From: Hysterangium stoloniferum
Taxonomy: Eukaryota > Basidiomycota > Agaricomycetes > Hysterangiales > Hysterangiaceae
Length of the DNA stretch: 64,000 nt
Direction of reading: 5' to 3'
Assembly (NCBI GenBank): GCA_015178975.1
Contig: WHVD01000059.1
Coordinates: 186,001 to 250,000, forward strand
Shown: positions 35,378 to 46,060 of the stretch, piece after piece
Numbering within the stretch: the stretch's first letter is position 1
How the letters are laid out: each line of letters begins with the position of its first letter
Notes under the pieces: generated by a model
What the model was told of the DNA's origin: nothing
What the model saw: only the letters and a program-made list of their open reading frames with translations
The model's database searches: none
Position numbers and translations under genes: made by a program

Positions 35378-36232
35378 TCATGTGGTAGTAGGTTTTCCAA
35401 CCTTCCTGTTTCGTTTTTTCTTATGCTGGGAACTTTCAGCATTGCTCTGTTGCGTTGGTAAAGGAACGTAGACCAAATTGTCATCTCTGAGATTCTGCCA
35501 TCGACGTCCTCCAGAAGCTGCTTTCCCTTTTACGTAGTCTACATCTCGGGGTGGCTGGGGCGTACGGATCTCGACTACCTCCTCCGCAGGAGTGGACGGG
35601 TGTCGTTGGACGGACGGCTTAACGTTATACGACGCAACCATCACTTTCCGAGTTTGAGAATTGAGAGAAAGGACCTTTCGGGGTTGGAGGGCTGATGCTT
35701 CAGGCTGTCCAGTAGCCGTCGCAAGCGTCGGAAATGCACCAGCGGCACGCTGGAGTTCGTCCCGCTCCCTCTCCCGTTGTTCAACCTCTTGAGCTAGAAC
35801 TTCCGATATTTCTTCGGAAATCCTTTGGATAAGAGTTGTGCGGGACGACGGATTAAGCAGAGGGGAGGCACAGTGCGGACAAGGATAGAATGGTGCTTGT
35901 AGCGAGCACAAGACAAGTCCGCATTGAAAACATAAAGGAGTGTATTTGGACAATGGGTGGGTTCGAGCTAAAAAATTCCTTAATTAAACAATGTCTCTTC
36001 ATACCCACCAGTCCTTACCTTGACAGAAACAACCGCCTTTGGGATCCTTACTGCTCCCTTCATTTCGCAACCCCGCCAACAAACTCTCTAGCTTTGCAAC
36101 TGCCTTGCTTTTCGGTAATTCATTCTCCTTTGTCTTTCCTTTATTACGGGTTGTTGTAGGATTGTTGCGAACAGGAGGGATGCGGTCTGAAGGTACGCTT
36201 GAAGACGATCTTGCCCATGCTGTTCGATTCAT
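35378..36232 (-). CDS. RQT4: Zinc-finger protein of the TRIP4/RQT4 family
   Basis: Two exons (36232-36019 and 35967-35378) in phase, about 267 residues. The junction makes the C2HC5 zinc finger: GGCFCQARTHPLSKYTPLC, FQCGLVLCSL, then FYPCPHCASPLL. That is seven Cys and one His in the TRIP4 (ASC-1) arrangement. Before it is a charged region with AKLESLLAGLRN. After it come RTTLIQRISEEISEVLAQEVEQRERE and a basic tail ending KKKRNRKVGKPTTT. In yeast the homologue Rqt4 is part of the RQT complex that splits collided ribosomes; in animals TRIP4 belongs to the ASC-1 complex. Start taken at ATG 36232. Animal TRIP4 proteins are longer, with an ASCH domain that is absent here, as in fungi. Confidence 0.8.
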
Positions 36233-37210
36233 ATGGGTTTGCGTGGCGTGCGGAGATTCAAAGCAGCTGCCGGAGAGACACAAACTAGGTATTGGAGAGA
36301 GTCTATTATTAATATTTCATCCTGAAATGCGACTTTCTCCCACTGTTCATGAGGGTCGAGACAGTACCGAAATTCCTGTTGAAAATATACGGCGGGTGTT
36401 CGTGCGGGTGAAGGGCGACAAACTTGTAGAATACAAGCGATGACTAAGCTTCCTACTAGCCGATTGCCCATTAAATAAATCGAATATCCACCTGGTAATA
36501 TAGTATAACTCTAGTAGAAACCAAGACCATCAACAACTTGCAACATAAACATCAATACATCCCAAAAATTCCTAGTAGGCACTTTCCGTCATACTAGTGC
36601 TAGATGATAGCATATATGTGGTGCTGCCCACGAGCAGAGGGCTGACAAGTGCTTGTTAGCTGCGAGTCCTTCCCCATATATTTGAATAGCTCAAGAATGT
36701 CCAAATGGTACGGGGGAGGCATTGAGCCCCAAGATGATCTAATACTAAAGGTTATCCCTGGCGTAAGCATGACTACCGGTTTGACAATGTACGTTAGAAT
36801 CCGTTCCTGTGAATATTATTTCTCTTGCAAAATATAAACATATTATTGAAAAACTTGAAAGTCGCCTTAAAGGACTGTCAAAGAAACATGTCGTGTAGCA
36901 TGCAGCTACGAACTCTCATATACATCGCAGACCAACGTCCACACGAGATGTCACACTTTTTTGTTAGAAATATTAGACCAAGGTGCACTCACAAATCCAT
37001 ATTGCACGCCACGCCAACCAGATATTCTTTGAGACCACACGATATCTTCTCCATATAGATCAACGGATGGATAAGATCCAGTTCCCGTCCTTTCTAGGGA
37101 TTACAGCGATCGCTATCGTAAGAGGGTGCTGCAATGATAAGCTCTCCTAGACTTGATGCCGCTTAATTACGTCTTCCCCTAGGTTTCAACGTTCTTCTTC
37201 ACTATTTTAA
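36233..37210. other. Intergenic between divergent genes
   Basis: Shared upstream region of the RQT4-like gene (leftward) and the F-box-like gene (rightward). No other gene recognised; short frames at 36649-36837 and 36825-37058 have no motif. Confidence 0.45.
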
Positions 37211-38251
37211 ATGGGGAAACTAAAATTCACAGTAAGGAAGAGGAGGAGACACCAACCGAAGCAGGCGAAGTAAGTGGAATAGTTAGCAGTCTAATAATGC
37301 GAGGTATCGCCACTTATAGTAGTGACTTTCCCCTTTAATAGGATTCGCAAACCAACAGTTCCTCAAGCTTCATTTCCTTGCCCTTTTTCAAACTTTCCTA
37401 TCGAGCTCATTCAGCGGATAATCCGCTTTGCAACGACGGATTATTCGACAGCGAGGGCGTTATCGACTGTCTCAAACGTTGTCAGGACGTGGATCCCTCC
37501 TGTGTTCTTCCGAACAACTTTTTACTGGATGTCAACTAGGAAATATTACAATCTCAGACCGCATACAAAATCTTTTGAGAATGTCCACTTCTTCTGGCCA
37601 AATGCTTCATCCCAACCACGCTATGGGAACTGGACAGCTTTGAAACATCTCAGTGTATCCATCCCCACTCTATTAGACACCTCAGTACTAGTGCCTTTTG
37701 GTTCATGTCCACATCTTACGCATGTGGTCCTCGAGGTCCAGGTCTATCATACGAATCTATTCCATTTGGGGGCTTTTCAAACAGTCACACACTTGTTTTT
37801 GAGAATAGACAATGGTACGCGGTGCGCAAGATCCACAATTCGGCCTCCCACCCTGGCCAGGTGTGAGTCGTTCATCCCACAGTACCTTCCGCGCCTGGCA
37901 GTCCCTGTCTTCTCAATAGCTCCTCAAGACATAGAGGAAGAGCACTTCACGAGATTCTTAAATAAAATGGACACATTCTTCCACCTCCGTGTAGTTGGTC
38001 TCTATCCATATCATATCATCCAGCAACGGCATTCGAAACTTGCCCATTCGATGATAAAGTCGAGGATCAAAAAGCTGGCGCACCGGAATCTTGAAAAGAT
38101 AGTCGTTTTGCCACCACGAGACTTCAGGGCCTGTGACTGGTATAGCTGGGAACATCCCGATGGTCCAAGTAGCGTATGGGATGAAGCAGAACGACTCCTT
38201 GCCGTGAACAGGGAAGTGGTCAGTCCAGCAGGGGGCAAGGTAGTTGCTTAA
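37211..38251 (+). CDS. F-box-like domain protein
   Basis: Exon 1 (37211-37269, ATG at 37211) is short and very basic (VRKRRRHQPKQ). Exon 2 (37342-38251) keeps phase; total about 322 residues. The F-box-like segment lies at about residues 30-70: FSNFPIELIQRIIRFATTDYSTARALSTVSNVVRTW, with the usual P-x-E-L/I-I-x-x-I-I core. The remainder has hydrophobic strand-like segments (LKHLSVSIPTLL, LTHVVLEVQVYH, VTHLFLRID) resembling a degenerate leucine-rich array. Such proteins are very numerous in Agaricomycetes and are thought to bring substrates to SCF ubiquitin ligases. A GTG start inside the intron (37322) was rejected. It appears intact. Confidence 0.8.
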
Positions 38252-39870
38252 TTTTTCAGTTCTTTCTGGCTTGACAAATCCATGCTAGGGAGGCGAGGAA
38301 AAATAGCGAACAAAGGGCTACCATGACAATTTAAACCAGACAGGCCACACTTCCTTTTTTCCTTCGGGTTGAAATGTTTGTTTTAAATAAACTGTGGACA
38401 CGGGCTAGGAATAACGAAATGTGAACGGCACCGCGCTTCCCCTGAGACTGGATAAGGTGTTATATTGTGCAACCGAGGATCAAAATGTCGAAATTGTGCT
38501 GGTGCTATTAAAAATAATATGAGTTGACTTATTGTAATACACAATCTACAAGGGTTTAATAGAGTTGTAATAGAAGTACTTGTGTCTCAATCAATGTGTC
38601 AGTTAGAATCACCTTCTGACATGATAGGTTCGGTGCTAGTTTAGGCGTACATTGGTAAAAACATGCAAAAGCATGGTCCACAATTAGCATTTTCATATAA
38701 AAAGTTGACGGAATAGGTGAACCGAAGGGTGTTTCATCATCATTTCCAACAGGTGCTAACTACACTGAGTTCCAGGGAATATATATTCGAATAACTGTTT
38801 GAGGATACGGTTCTTACCAAAGTATGTCATATACTGCTAGAGTTGACGTTGCTCCTTTAACTTGAGGAGTAGCGCATGATCCCTGTAAGGTAATCTTAAA
38901 AACGGCTTGTCCTGTCGCACTGCCAGTTAGAGGGGCATATATACTATTTAAATGGAAGTTTCAATTAATAAAGAGTTTATATAAAGTTTGTCGCCTCCAA
39001 ACCTCCCTAAGGAGACTGTCTGTCTCAATTCAATTTTTAATGAAGAATAGATCATCGGCACTCTTCAGTCTGTTTTCCCAATCCTACTTTGGTGTTTTGG
39101 GTCCCTGAATTAGTTGTCCGCCAGTACTTGAATGTATCGCGGGTCCAAACAACTGGGAATCTAGGACTCACCGTGAGTTCTCGATGTTTTGCTATTTCAA
39201 CGATCGATAAGTAGAGCTCACAATCCAACTGTGGCTGTCCACTTTCCCAAAGCCCTTGTGAACTGTCTTAAGGGTATTCGACGTAGATGAAAGGATAAAA
39301 AATACTCATTAGAGGTTAGATGCAAACATATAAATATATTATTGAATAAACTCAAAATTCGCCTTGGAGGAGCTAGCTTCTGGGCTCCTACGTATTTCGT
39401 CACGGTGTGCCTGACTTTCTTATGAATATTGGGCTTGAGCGAACGGACGCATTCTCACTGTGGTAGGAAAGGCTTCTGAGTGATATTAAGTTTTTGAGGG
39501 ATGCAAATGAAGCGCACTTCGACAGATTTGACTGCGGGTGAATGTAAGGGATGAGTTTGTCCCAGTTGTAATGCAGGTAAGAGCGGACCCCGAGGGAACG
39601 CTTGAACATTTACTTATAGGGAAGAGCAACAGTTAAACAGTTAAAACCTGCCGCCTTTTAACCCAAATCTTCGAACCAGACAAACGTATTATTCCCAGGT
39701 CATTCGTCTCATGACAGAATTGTGGTAGAAATTGGGGTCAAATAATCAGTTTCAACAAAATACCATGACGCTGTTATTAATTTCTTCAAGTTATTATTTG
39801 TTTTATCTTTTTTCCTCGCATTTTGGTAAAAGGGCATGAATTATAGATAAGGATATTACGTAGCGTCTAT
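38252..39870. other. Intergenic, no gene recognised
   Basis: AT-rich. Short minus-strand frames at 39218-39403 and 39400-39609 have no recognisable motif. It lies between the 3' ends of the F-box gene and the coatomer gene. Confidence 0.45.
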
Positions 39871-40951
39871 CTATGCTACTGCCAAAATTGCCAGGGGGGG
39901 GACAGTAAAGTTTAAAACCAACTGATCAAATTCGGCCTCCTTCTTAGCAATAGCTTCAACCAAAGCGTGGTTAGGGTATTCCGTTTGCAGCTGGCTGCTC
40001 AATAAGTTAGACTTTATGGATCAAACAGAAGACAAGTACATGTACCTCCATGCTGTAGCCGCATTAGCTTTGGATTTTGCCAATTCAGAAACTACGACAG
40101 TTGCCGCTAATGCATCACCGTTGACGCCGTTTTTGGAGTTTTGGGCTTCTGTGAGATCCGAGGTTGCCTCTGGCAGCTCTCCCCGAAGTAAATGAGTTAT
40201 GCCGCGTGATAGCAGTAGATGTCCAGATGATAGGGATGGGTTGTGCAATTGTTCGATATAAAATGTGTGAGGATTTGAGTAGGAGTCTTTTCCGGTGAGC
40301 AGACCGATGGAGGCCTCTATTTGTTGGAGCAGGAGGTCGTCTTCAGTCCACTTTCGGGCACGATCGCATTCGCGTTTGGCAAGATCTACGCGATTTATCG
40401 AAAGGTAAATTTGAACAATTAAGGCAACACTTGAATAATAAACGTGAGATTATCTGGAACTTCACAATGTAACGAGACATACGCATCCAGGTTCTCAACA
40501 TTCGAGCCTGCCCCCAAAGTCTCAAGAGCCTCTTCGACTTCTCCCTCTCGTGCAAACGCAGTACCAGCCATAACCCTAACAAATCCATTTTCTTTTTGAT
40601 CAACACCTTCCTCTTCAATCTCTACTGAGAGATCTCGCAGCTCATCAAGTGCTTTCTCAGCATCGTTCTTGGCAACATAGTTCGCCAACGCACGCACGGC
40701 GCGCACCGAGAGAGAAGTATCATCTGCATCTAGAACTTTAAGGGCTTCAAGAGGTTGGCTGAGTGCAATGTAAGCTCTAGCTTGGTAGAGTCGTGTCTGT
40801 GCATAGTCTGGTGACCCCGGGTCGGGCGAAAGCTCAACTAGAGACTTCCAAGCTCCTGTAATTTAAAGTTGAACATATGATATATGCTTTAAGTGAGTAA
40901 TATACCTAAAGTAAATTGTTGTTTGATATAGTAGAGGTCTGAAGAGTCCAT
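39871..40951 (-). CDS. SEC28: Coatomer (COPI) epsilon subunit
   Basis: Four exons. A 46-nt first exon (40951-40906) encodes MDSSDLYYIKQQFTLG. The second (from 40855) gives AWKSL..LSPDPGSPDYAQTRLYQARAYIALSQPLEALKVLD, ALANYVAKNDAEKALDELRDL and GTAFAREGEVEEALETL. The third gives LSINRVDLAKRECDRARKWTEDDLLLQQIEASIGLLTGKDSYSNPHTFYIEQL and LLLSRGITHLLRGELPEATSDLTEA. The last gives QLQTEYPNHALVKAIAKKEAEFDQLVLNF and ends at 39871. These are the TPR-like helices of epsilon-COP, which stabilises alpha-COP in the coat that buds vesicles from the Golgi back to the ER. Length (about 290 residues) and helix order match the family. Introns are short with good ends. It looks intact. Confidence 0.93.
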
Positions 40952-42287
40952 ATTTGCGACCGTCGGTACGTGGATTTTGTTTAATAAGTGTATGGCTGTG
41001 TGGGCTCATGTGGGCCCAAATACATAGTCCATTGCTTCCTCACTCATGTTGAACTTCAAACTAAAATTCTTATCATCCTGTTCTGTTGTCTTTAATGTAT
41101 TTAAACGAGGTCTCTACGTTCAGTGAGTTTAATAATAATAAATAGTCGGCATTGTTTACTAGTATTATTATGACGGCAATACTTACGATGTTTCATACTA
41201 TGATCTATCAAATCAACTATTTCGACCCAATATTTTGTGTGAGATGTCATATCCCGCCCACTATCTAAGGGTCAGTTGGATTGAGCAACGGTTGGCCGAT
41301 ATTTCCTGAGCCCTGTCTTATTGTCTTGGCAGACGCCACATCGTGGTGCATCTTCTCTTTTCTTATATTAGGTTGGGCGTATGTGGGTAATGAAAGGTGA
41401 GTGTTTAATCGATAATTATTTATTAATTCATTACTAAGGCATCCATTTAAAAAAAATGATTGTCGTGTATGTCCTTTAATTTGTAAAGAATATGCGGTCT
41501 CACCTTGCCTTGCTAGATTGATTCGTTCTAGATCTTGAATTGACTGGCTACCTACCTTGAATGTATCTTGACAGCCACACAGTTCCTACATATTTGACAG
41601 CCTTAACTGTCCGATATACTTAACAGTAAGTCTACCCCTCACCTTCTTAAACTTCTTTCTTTTATGAAGTTTTGGAGCCGATTTTTCTTCAAGAGCTCGC
41701 AGGATTGTGATTGGCGTGAGTCGCCATCGTTCTTATCTTTGCGCACTGTTGCGCATGATCAAGACTTATGGTCTATATCTGTGACTAATAAATATTATCA
41801 TTATTATTTATCTCGGTGTAATCCCCGTACCATTATCACTTCTTAAAAGGCTCATATAGATATTTTGAAGCCGTCTCGGGACCATGACACGCAACCTGTC
41901 GCTTGTGAGTATGTGGGACCTTCTTGAGATCGTATCTCACGTCGATTATACACGTGTTTGGCCTTCTCAGACAAGGTCGCGAAAACACCCGGAAACATGA
42001 ATGTGCTAACGTTATCGAGAGATCAGATCACTCGGCTCAGTTGTATTCTACGGGGTTATTGCACCCGCCGGACTTTATATAAATCAAAAAAGACTCATCG
42101 TAGTTTACCTTGCCATCCCCATTTGCTCTCTTTTGCTTTTCGCGAAGGACACCAGGACAGAGGCCAACAACTGGTTTTGCATCATTTTACAGCCCACGAT
42201 CGCAACTTGACAGCCAAGGTAAAAAAAACCCGCCTTTAGAACGCAGGTGACTAACTACTAGTTAATCGTTCAAGTTTTCCCCCTTCA
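40952..42287. other. Intergenic, no gene recognised
   Basis: No motif-bearing frame. The right end (about 42165-42287) belongs to the segment that is copied, inverted, at about 44570-44690, so the duplicated block starts upstream of the EEP reading frame. Confidence 0.45.
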
Positions 42288-43253
42288 ATGAGGGTGACTT
42301 TTGAAGACCAAGTGGTAAATTCCTTACCAAAGTTGACAACAGCGTTCCGCTGCGTTAATAATATTTGGACGAGAGCAGAATCTCCTTCGGGACGTGAATT
42401 TCTTCCTAAAAAATTGACAATAATCACTTGGAATATGAATGCCAAAGCCCCGTTTAAAAACCAACGGTTACTGGGGGTCTTGCGTCACATTAAAGAGAAA
42501 AAATTTCTTGACGCTAACCCTCCCCCAGCCTCCTGTATTTTGTTGCAGGAAGTCCACGCAGCTGCCCTCCCAACAATATTGGCCTGTCCGTGGGTTCGAG
42601 AAAACTACCTCATAACGCCAATCTCATCTCACGGCTGGAAAAGTTCTTTTGGGCTGGTTACACTGGTGTCGAAAGACGTGCCTGTGAGCACCGTTTTTAC
42701 AATGAAGTTACCCATGACGTCGTTAGGCCGCCAAGCTCTGTTTACAGACCTGCACATTTCTGTGTCTACGCCCAAGGAGTCGTCGAGTTCAGGTCCCAAC
42801 GGTCGCATTGCCCGCACCATACGGATCGCCAATGCACATCTCGAATCCGGGACCTCTGATATAGACTTGCGCTCTCGAGAGAAGCAACTCTATAAAATCG
42901 GACAGATGCTCAATGGGATCAACATTGATGTATTCATTTGCGCCGGCAGCCTATGCAGCATCACCGAGATCGATAAAATCTCAATTGCTAGGGCGGGCTT
43001 CACCGATGTGTGGCGCCGACGACGGGATCCTGAAACGTGGGGTCACCGTTCTGGCAAACATGGATTGCCAGCCGGAAGACTGGACAAAATTCTTTACTTC
43101 CCTACTCCCGGGGTGAAGTTCTCTTCAGAGGCATGTGTGGGCGTTACTCTAAAGTGCGAAGTGCCCACTGGGACAAGTAGCCCGGTGTTTGTCAGTGACC
43201 ACACTGGGGTGTCGACTGATCTCATAATTTTGGATACTCATCGCACCGTTTAA
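42288..43253 (+). CDS. TDP2-like EEP-family (endonuclease/exonuclease/phosphatase) protein, altered active site
   Basis: Intronless frame of 321 residues. The EEP fold blocks are in order: TWNMNAKAP (residues about 47-55, the metal-site Asn), ILLQEVHA (about 85-92, the metal-binding Glu), FGLVTLVSKDVPV, GRQALFTDLHIS, RIANAHLES (about 180-188), AGFTDVWRR with WGH, AGRLDKILYFP and VSDHTGVSTDL (catalytic DH near the C-terminus). This layout resembles TDP2, which removes 5'-linked tyrosyl adducts from DNA. Where the family has the GDxN motif (usually AGDMNSI or similar) this protein has AGSLCSI, so both the catalytic Asp and Asn are gone. The partial copy at 44897 keeps AGSL, so the change predates duplication. 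Full catalytic activity is doubtful. Confidence 0.8.
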   Translation: MRVTFEDQVVNSLPKLTTAFRCVNNIWTRAESPSGREFLPKKLTIITWNMNAKAPFKNQRLLGVLRHIKEKKFLDANPPPASCILLQEVHAAALPTILACPWVRENYLITPISSHGWKSSFGLVTLVSKDVPVSTVFTMKLPMTSLGRQALFTDLHISVSTPKESSSSGPNGRIARTIRIANAHLESGTSDIDLRSREKQLYKIGQMLNGINIDVFICAGSLCSITEIDKISIARAGFTDVWRRRRDPETWGHRSGKHGLPAGRLDKILYFPTPGVKFSSEACVGVTLKCEVPTGTSSPVFVSDHTGVSTDLIILDTHRTV

Positions 43254-43650
43254 GCCATAGATCGTTCTATGCGCCCTTTATTCTCAACCAATGGATCACT
43301 GGCAATCCCTCAGGCTCTCCCTAGTTCTTCCCATTTTTCAGAATTTCCGTAACCTCAAGACTCATGTGGGCTACAACTATTCGATGTAGTAGCAGCCTTC
43401 GGCGACATTAGAGGTTTTCATTTCATCTTCCATTTGCTGTTCGCTTTGTTTAGTTTGTTTTCATCCACGCTTTGCTGTCATTTGCTATTCATTGGGCCTG
43501 TAAGCCATCTGTCGAGCTGTCCTCCTTGTATCACGCTTTTAACTGTGTTTAAAATACGATTGGATGAAATACATATAATGCTACATTATGCTTCCAAACG
43601 AGAATAGACCGAAGTGAAATATCATTGGAATATCCATGATATCACAACTT
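43254..43650. other. Downstream flank of the EEP gene
   Basis: No gene seen. Probably the 3' UTR plus spacer before the duplicated block at 43651. Confidence 0.4.
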
Positions 43651-44139
43651 AGTTGTAAAGAACGAGATGCAGTTTTTTTCTTTGTCAAGGTTCTTCAACA
43701 CTTTATCATGCATCTTGCTTGTATTTCCCGCAGTTCATTTAACATTGTCCAAAGACCACGGCCGTCTTCTCTTCCACCTCAGTGAGACGGCAGGCCCAGC
43801 AAGAGGCGGCGATGCTGCAGCAGTTCGTAGAATCTCGATACCGTCCTACATCGAGTTAAGGGACTTTGCTCAAAGTTTGTTCCAGAATACAGTGCGTGGT
43901 AGAAAACGAGAAGGCGAGTAACGGCCTGGTGTGTCAATCGTGAAATCTGCGTGTCGTATCTCGTCTTTGTGCCCGACTCTCCTCCAAAGAGGATTTCAGT
44001 TGCTTCTCGCCATATTCACGGATATGTGACACAGAATGTGTACCAAAGATCTTATTTTCGATGTTGACGACTTCAACTGGTTCGGAGATCTTGTTTCGGA
44101 CTCGGAAAGTTGACTATGCAGGGCATGAAGCTTGTACCC

Positions 44140-45372
44140 GAATCGGGACGTGAATTTCTTCCTAAAAAATTGACCATAATCACTTGGAATATGAATGCCA
44201 AAGCCCCGTTTAAAAACCAACGGTTACTGGGGGTCTTGCGTCACATTAAAGAGAAAAAATTTCTTGACGCTAACCCTCCCCCAGCCTCCTGTATTTTGTT
44301 GCAGGAAGTCCACGCGGCTGCCCTCCCAACAATATTGGCCTGTCCGTGGGTTCGAGAAAGCGTCAAGGATTTTTTTTCCCTAATGTGACGCAATGCAGCC
44401 AGTAACCGTTGGTTTTTTAACGGGGCTTTGGCATTTATGGTCAATTTAGTAGGAAAAAATTCATTTCCGAAGGAGATTCTGCCGCCTTCCAAATATTGTT
44501 AACACAGCGGAACGCTGTTGTCAACTTTGGTAAGGAATCTACTACTTGATCTTCAAAAGTAACCTTCATTGAAAGGGGAAAACTTGAACGATTAACTAGT
44601 AGTTAGTCACCTGCGTTCTAAAGGGTTTTTTTTACCTTGGCTGTTAAGAAGTTGCGATCGTGGGCTGTAGAATGATCCAAAACCAAGCTCTTTTTACAGA
44701 CCTGCACATTTCTGTATCTACGTCCAAGGAGTCGTCGAGTTTAGGTCCCAACGGTCGCATTGTCCGCACCATACGGATCGCAAATGCACATATTGAATCC
44801 GGCACCTCTGATATAGACATGCGCTCTCGAGAGAAGCAACTTTACCAGATCGGACGGATGCTCAATGCGATCAACATTGATGTGTTCATTTGCGCCGGCA
44901 GCCTGCACATTTCTGTATCTACGTCCAAGGAGTTGTCGAGTTCAGGTCCCAACAGTCGCATTGCCCACACCATACGGATCGCCAATGGCACATTCCAACC
45001 CTCGTTTTATCTGCAACCAAAGCAAAACATCGTTGGAATACCTCAAAACGTCAATCTCATCTAACGCCAATCTCATCTCACGGCTGGAAAAGTTCTTTTG
45101 GGCTGGTTACACTGGTGTCGAAAGACGTGCCTGTGAGCACCGTTTTTACAGTGAAGTTACCCATGACATCGTTAGGACGGCAAGCTCTTTTTACAGACCT
45201 GCACATTTCTGTATCTACGTCCAAAGAGTCGTCGAGTTCAGGTCCCAACGGTCAGAACTTTTCCAGCCGTGAGATGAAATTGGCGTTATGAGGTAGTTTT
45301 CTCGAACCCACGGACAGGCCAATATTGTTGGGAGGGCAGCCGCGTGGACTTCCTGCAACAAAATACAGAGCT
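44140..45372. pseudogene. Mosaic of rearranged EEP gene fragments
   Basis: Segments of the gene at 42288-43253 appear in this order: 44140-44362 direct (from 42388-42602); about 44385-44690 inverted (from 42165-42500); 44687-44910 direct (from 42727-42950); 44907-45000 direct (from 42742-42835); 45050-45256 direct (from 42610-42810); 45255-45372 inverted (from 42524-42638). Identity is high, with only scattered changes, so the copies are fairly recent. No piece can encode a whole protein. Confidence 0.85.
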
Positions 45373-45444
45373 GGGGGGGGGGCACAATTGTAAAGAACTA
45401 GATGCGGTTTTTTTCTCTGTCAAGGTTCTTCAACACTTTATCAT

Positions 45445-45616
45445 TGTAAGATTAGCATCTGCTGCAGGCAGTGGAGAACAATGGGATGTAGACAACAATA
45501 GAATGTGAACAACAATAGGATGTGGACAACAATAGGATGTGGACAACAATAGGATGTGGACAACAGTAGAACTAACTATTACCAAGTCGCAGTGTAGGGA
45601 GTCTCACTCCCTTGCA
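45445..45616. repeat. Small solo LTR, 4-bp target duplication (TCAT)
   Basis: Inverted, shorter relative (172 bp) of the LTR at 3096-3322. It begins TGTAAGATTAGCATC, ends CTCCCTTGCA, and is flanked by TCAT (45441-45444 and 45617-45620). The sibling copy at 43690-43720 reads CTTTATCATGCATCTTGC without the insertion, which is a direct view of the empty site. It has tandem 17-bp repeats (AACAATAGGATGTGGAC, about 45485-45560). Confidence 0.8.
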
Positions 45617-46060
45617 TCATGCATCTTGCTTGTCTTGCCCGCAGTTCATTTAACATTGTCCAAAAGACCGCGGCCGTCTTCTCTTCCACCTCAGTAAGAC
45701 GGCGGGCCCAGCAAGAGGCGGCGATGCTGCAGCAGTTCGTAGAATCTCGATATGGTCCTACATCGGGTTAAGGGACTTTGTAGTTTGTTCCAGAATACAG
45801 TGCGTAGTAGAAAACGAGAAGGCGAGTAATAGCCTGGTGTGTCAATCGTGCAATCTGCGTGTCGCATCTCGTCTTTGTGCCCGACTCTCCTCCAAGGAGG
45901 ATTTCAGTTGCTTCTCGCCATATTAACGGATATGTGACACAGAATATGTACCCAAGATCTTGTTCTCGATGTTGACGACTTCAACTGGTTCGGAGATCTT
46001 GTTTTGGACTCGGGAAAGTTGACTATGCAAGGCATGAAGCTTGTACTCGAATGTGTAGCA

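Larger units (their letters stand above)
43651..46060. repeat. Duplicated block flanking scrambled EEP pieces
   Basis: 43651-44136 and 45387-46054 are direct copies of one sequence. Shared landmarks are TGTCAAGGTTCTTCAACACT, CTTCCACCTCAGT, GCAGCAGTTCGTAGAATCTC, GAAAACGAGAAGGCGAGTA and GACGACTTCAACTGGTTCGG. The second copy contains a small solo LTR (45445-45616). Between them lies a mosaic of EEP gene fragments in both orientations. The unit itself has no recognised coding function. Confidence 0.85.

Noticed and set aside
37322-37344. GTG start for the F-box-like gene
   Set aside because: It lies inside a 72-nt intron with good GT..AG ends. An ATG at 37211 opens a short exon in phase with the main exon.
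45485-45560. Regularly spaced direct repeats resembling a CRISPR array
   Set aside because: They are contiguous 17-bp tandem repeats without unique spacers, inside an LTR-like element of a fungus.
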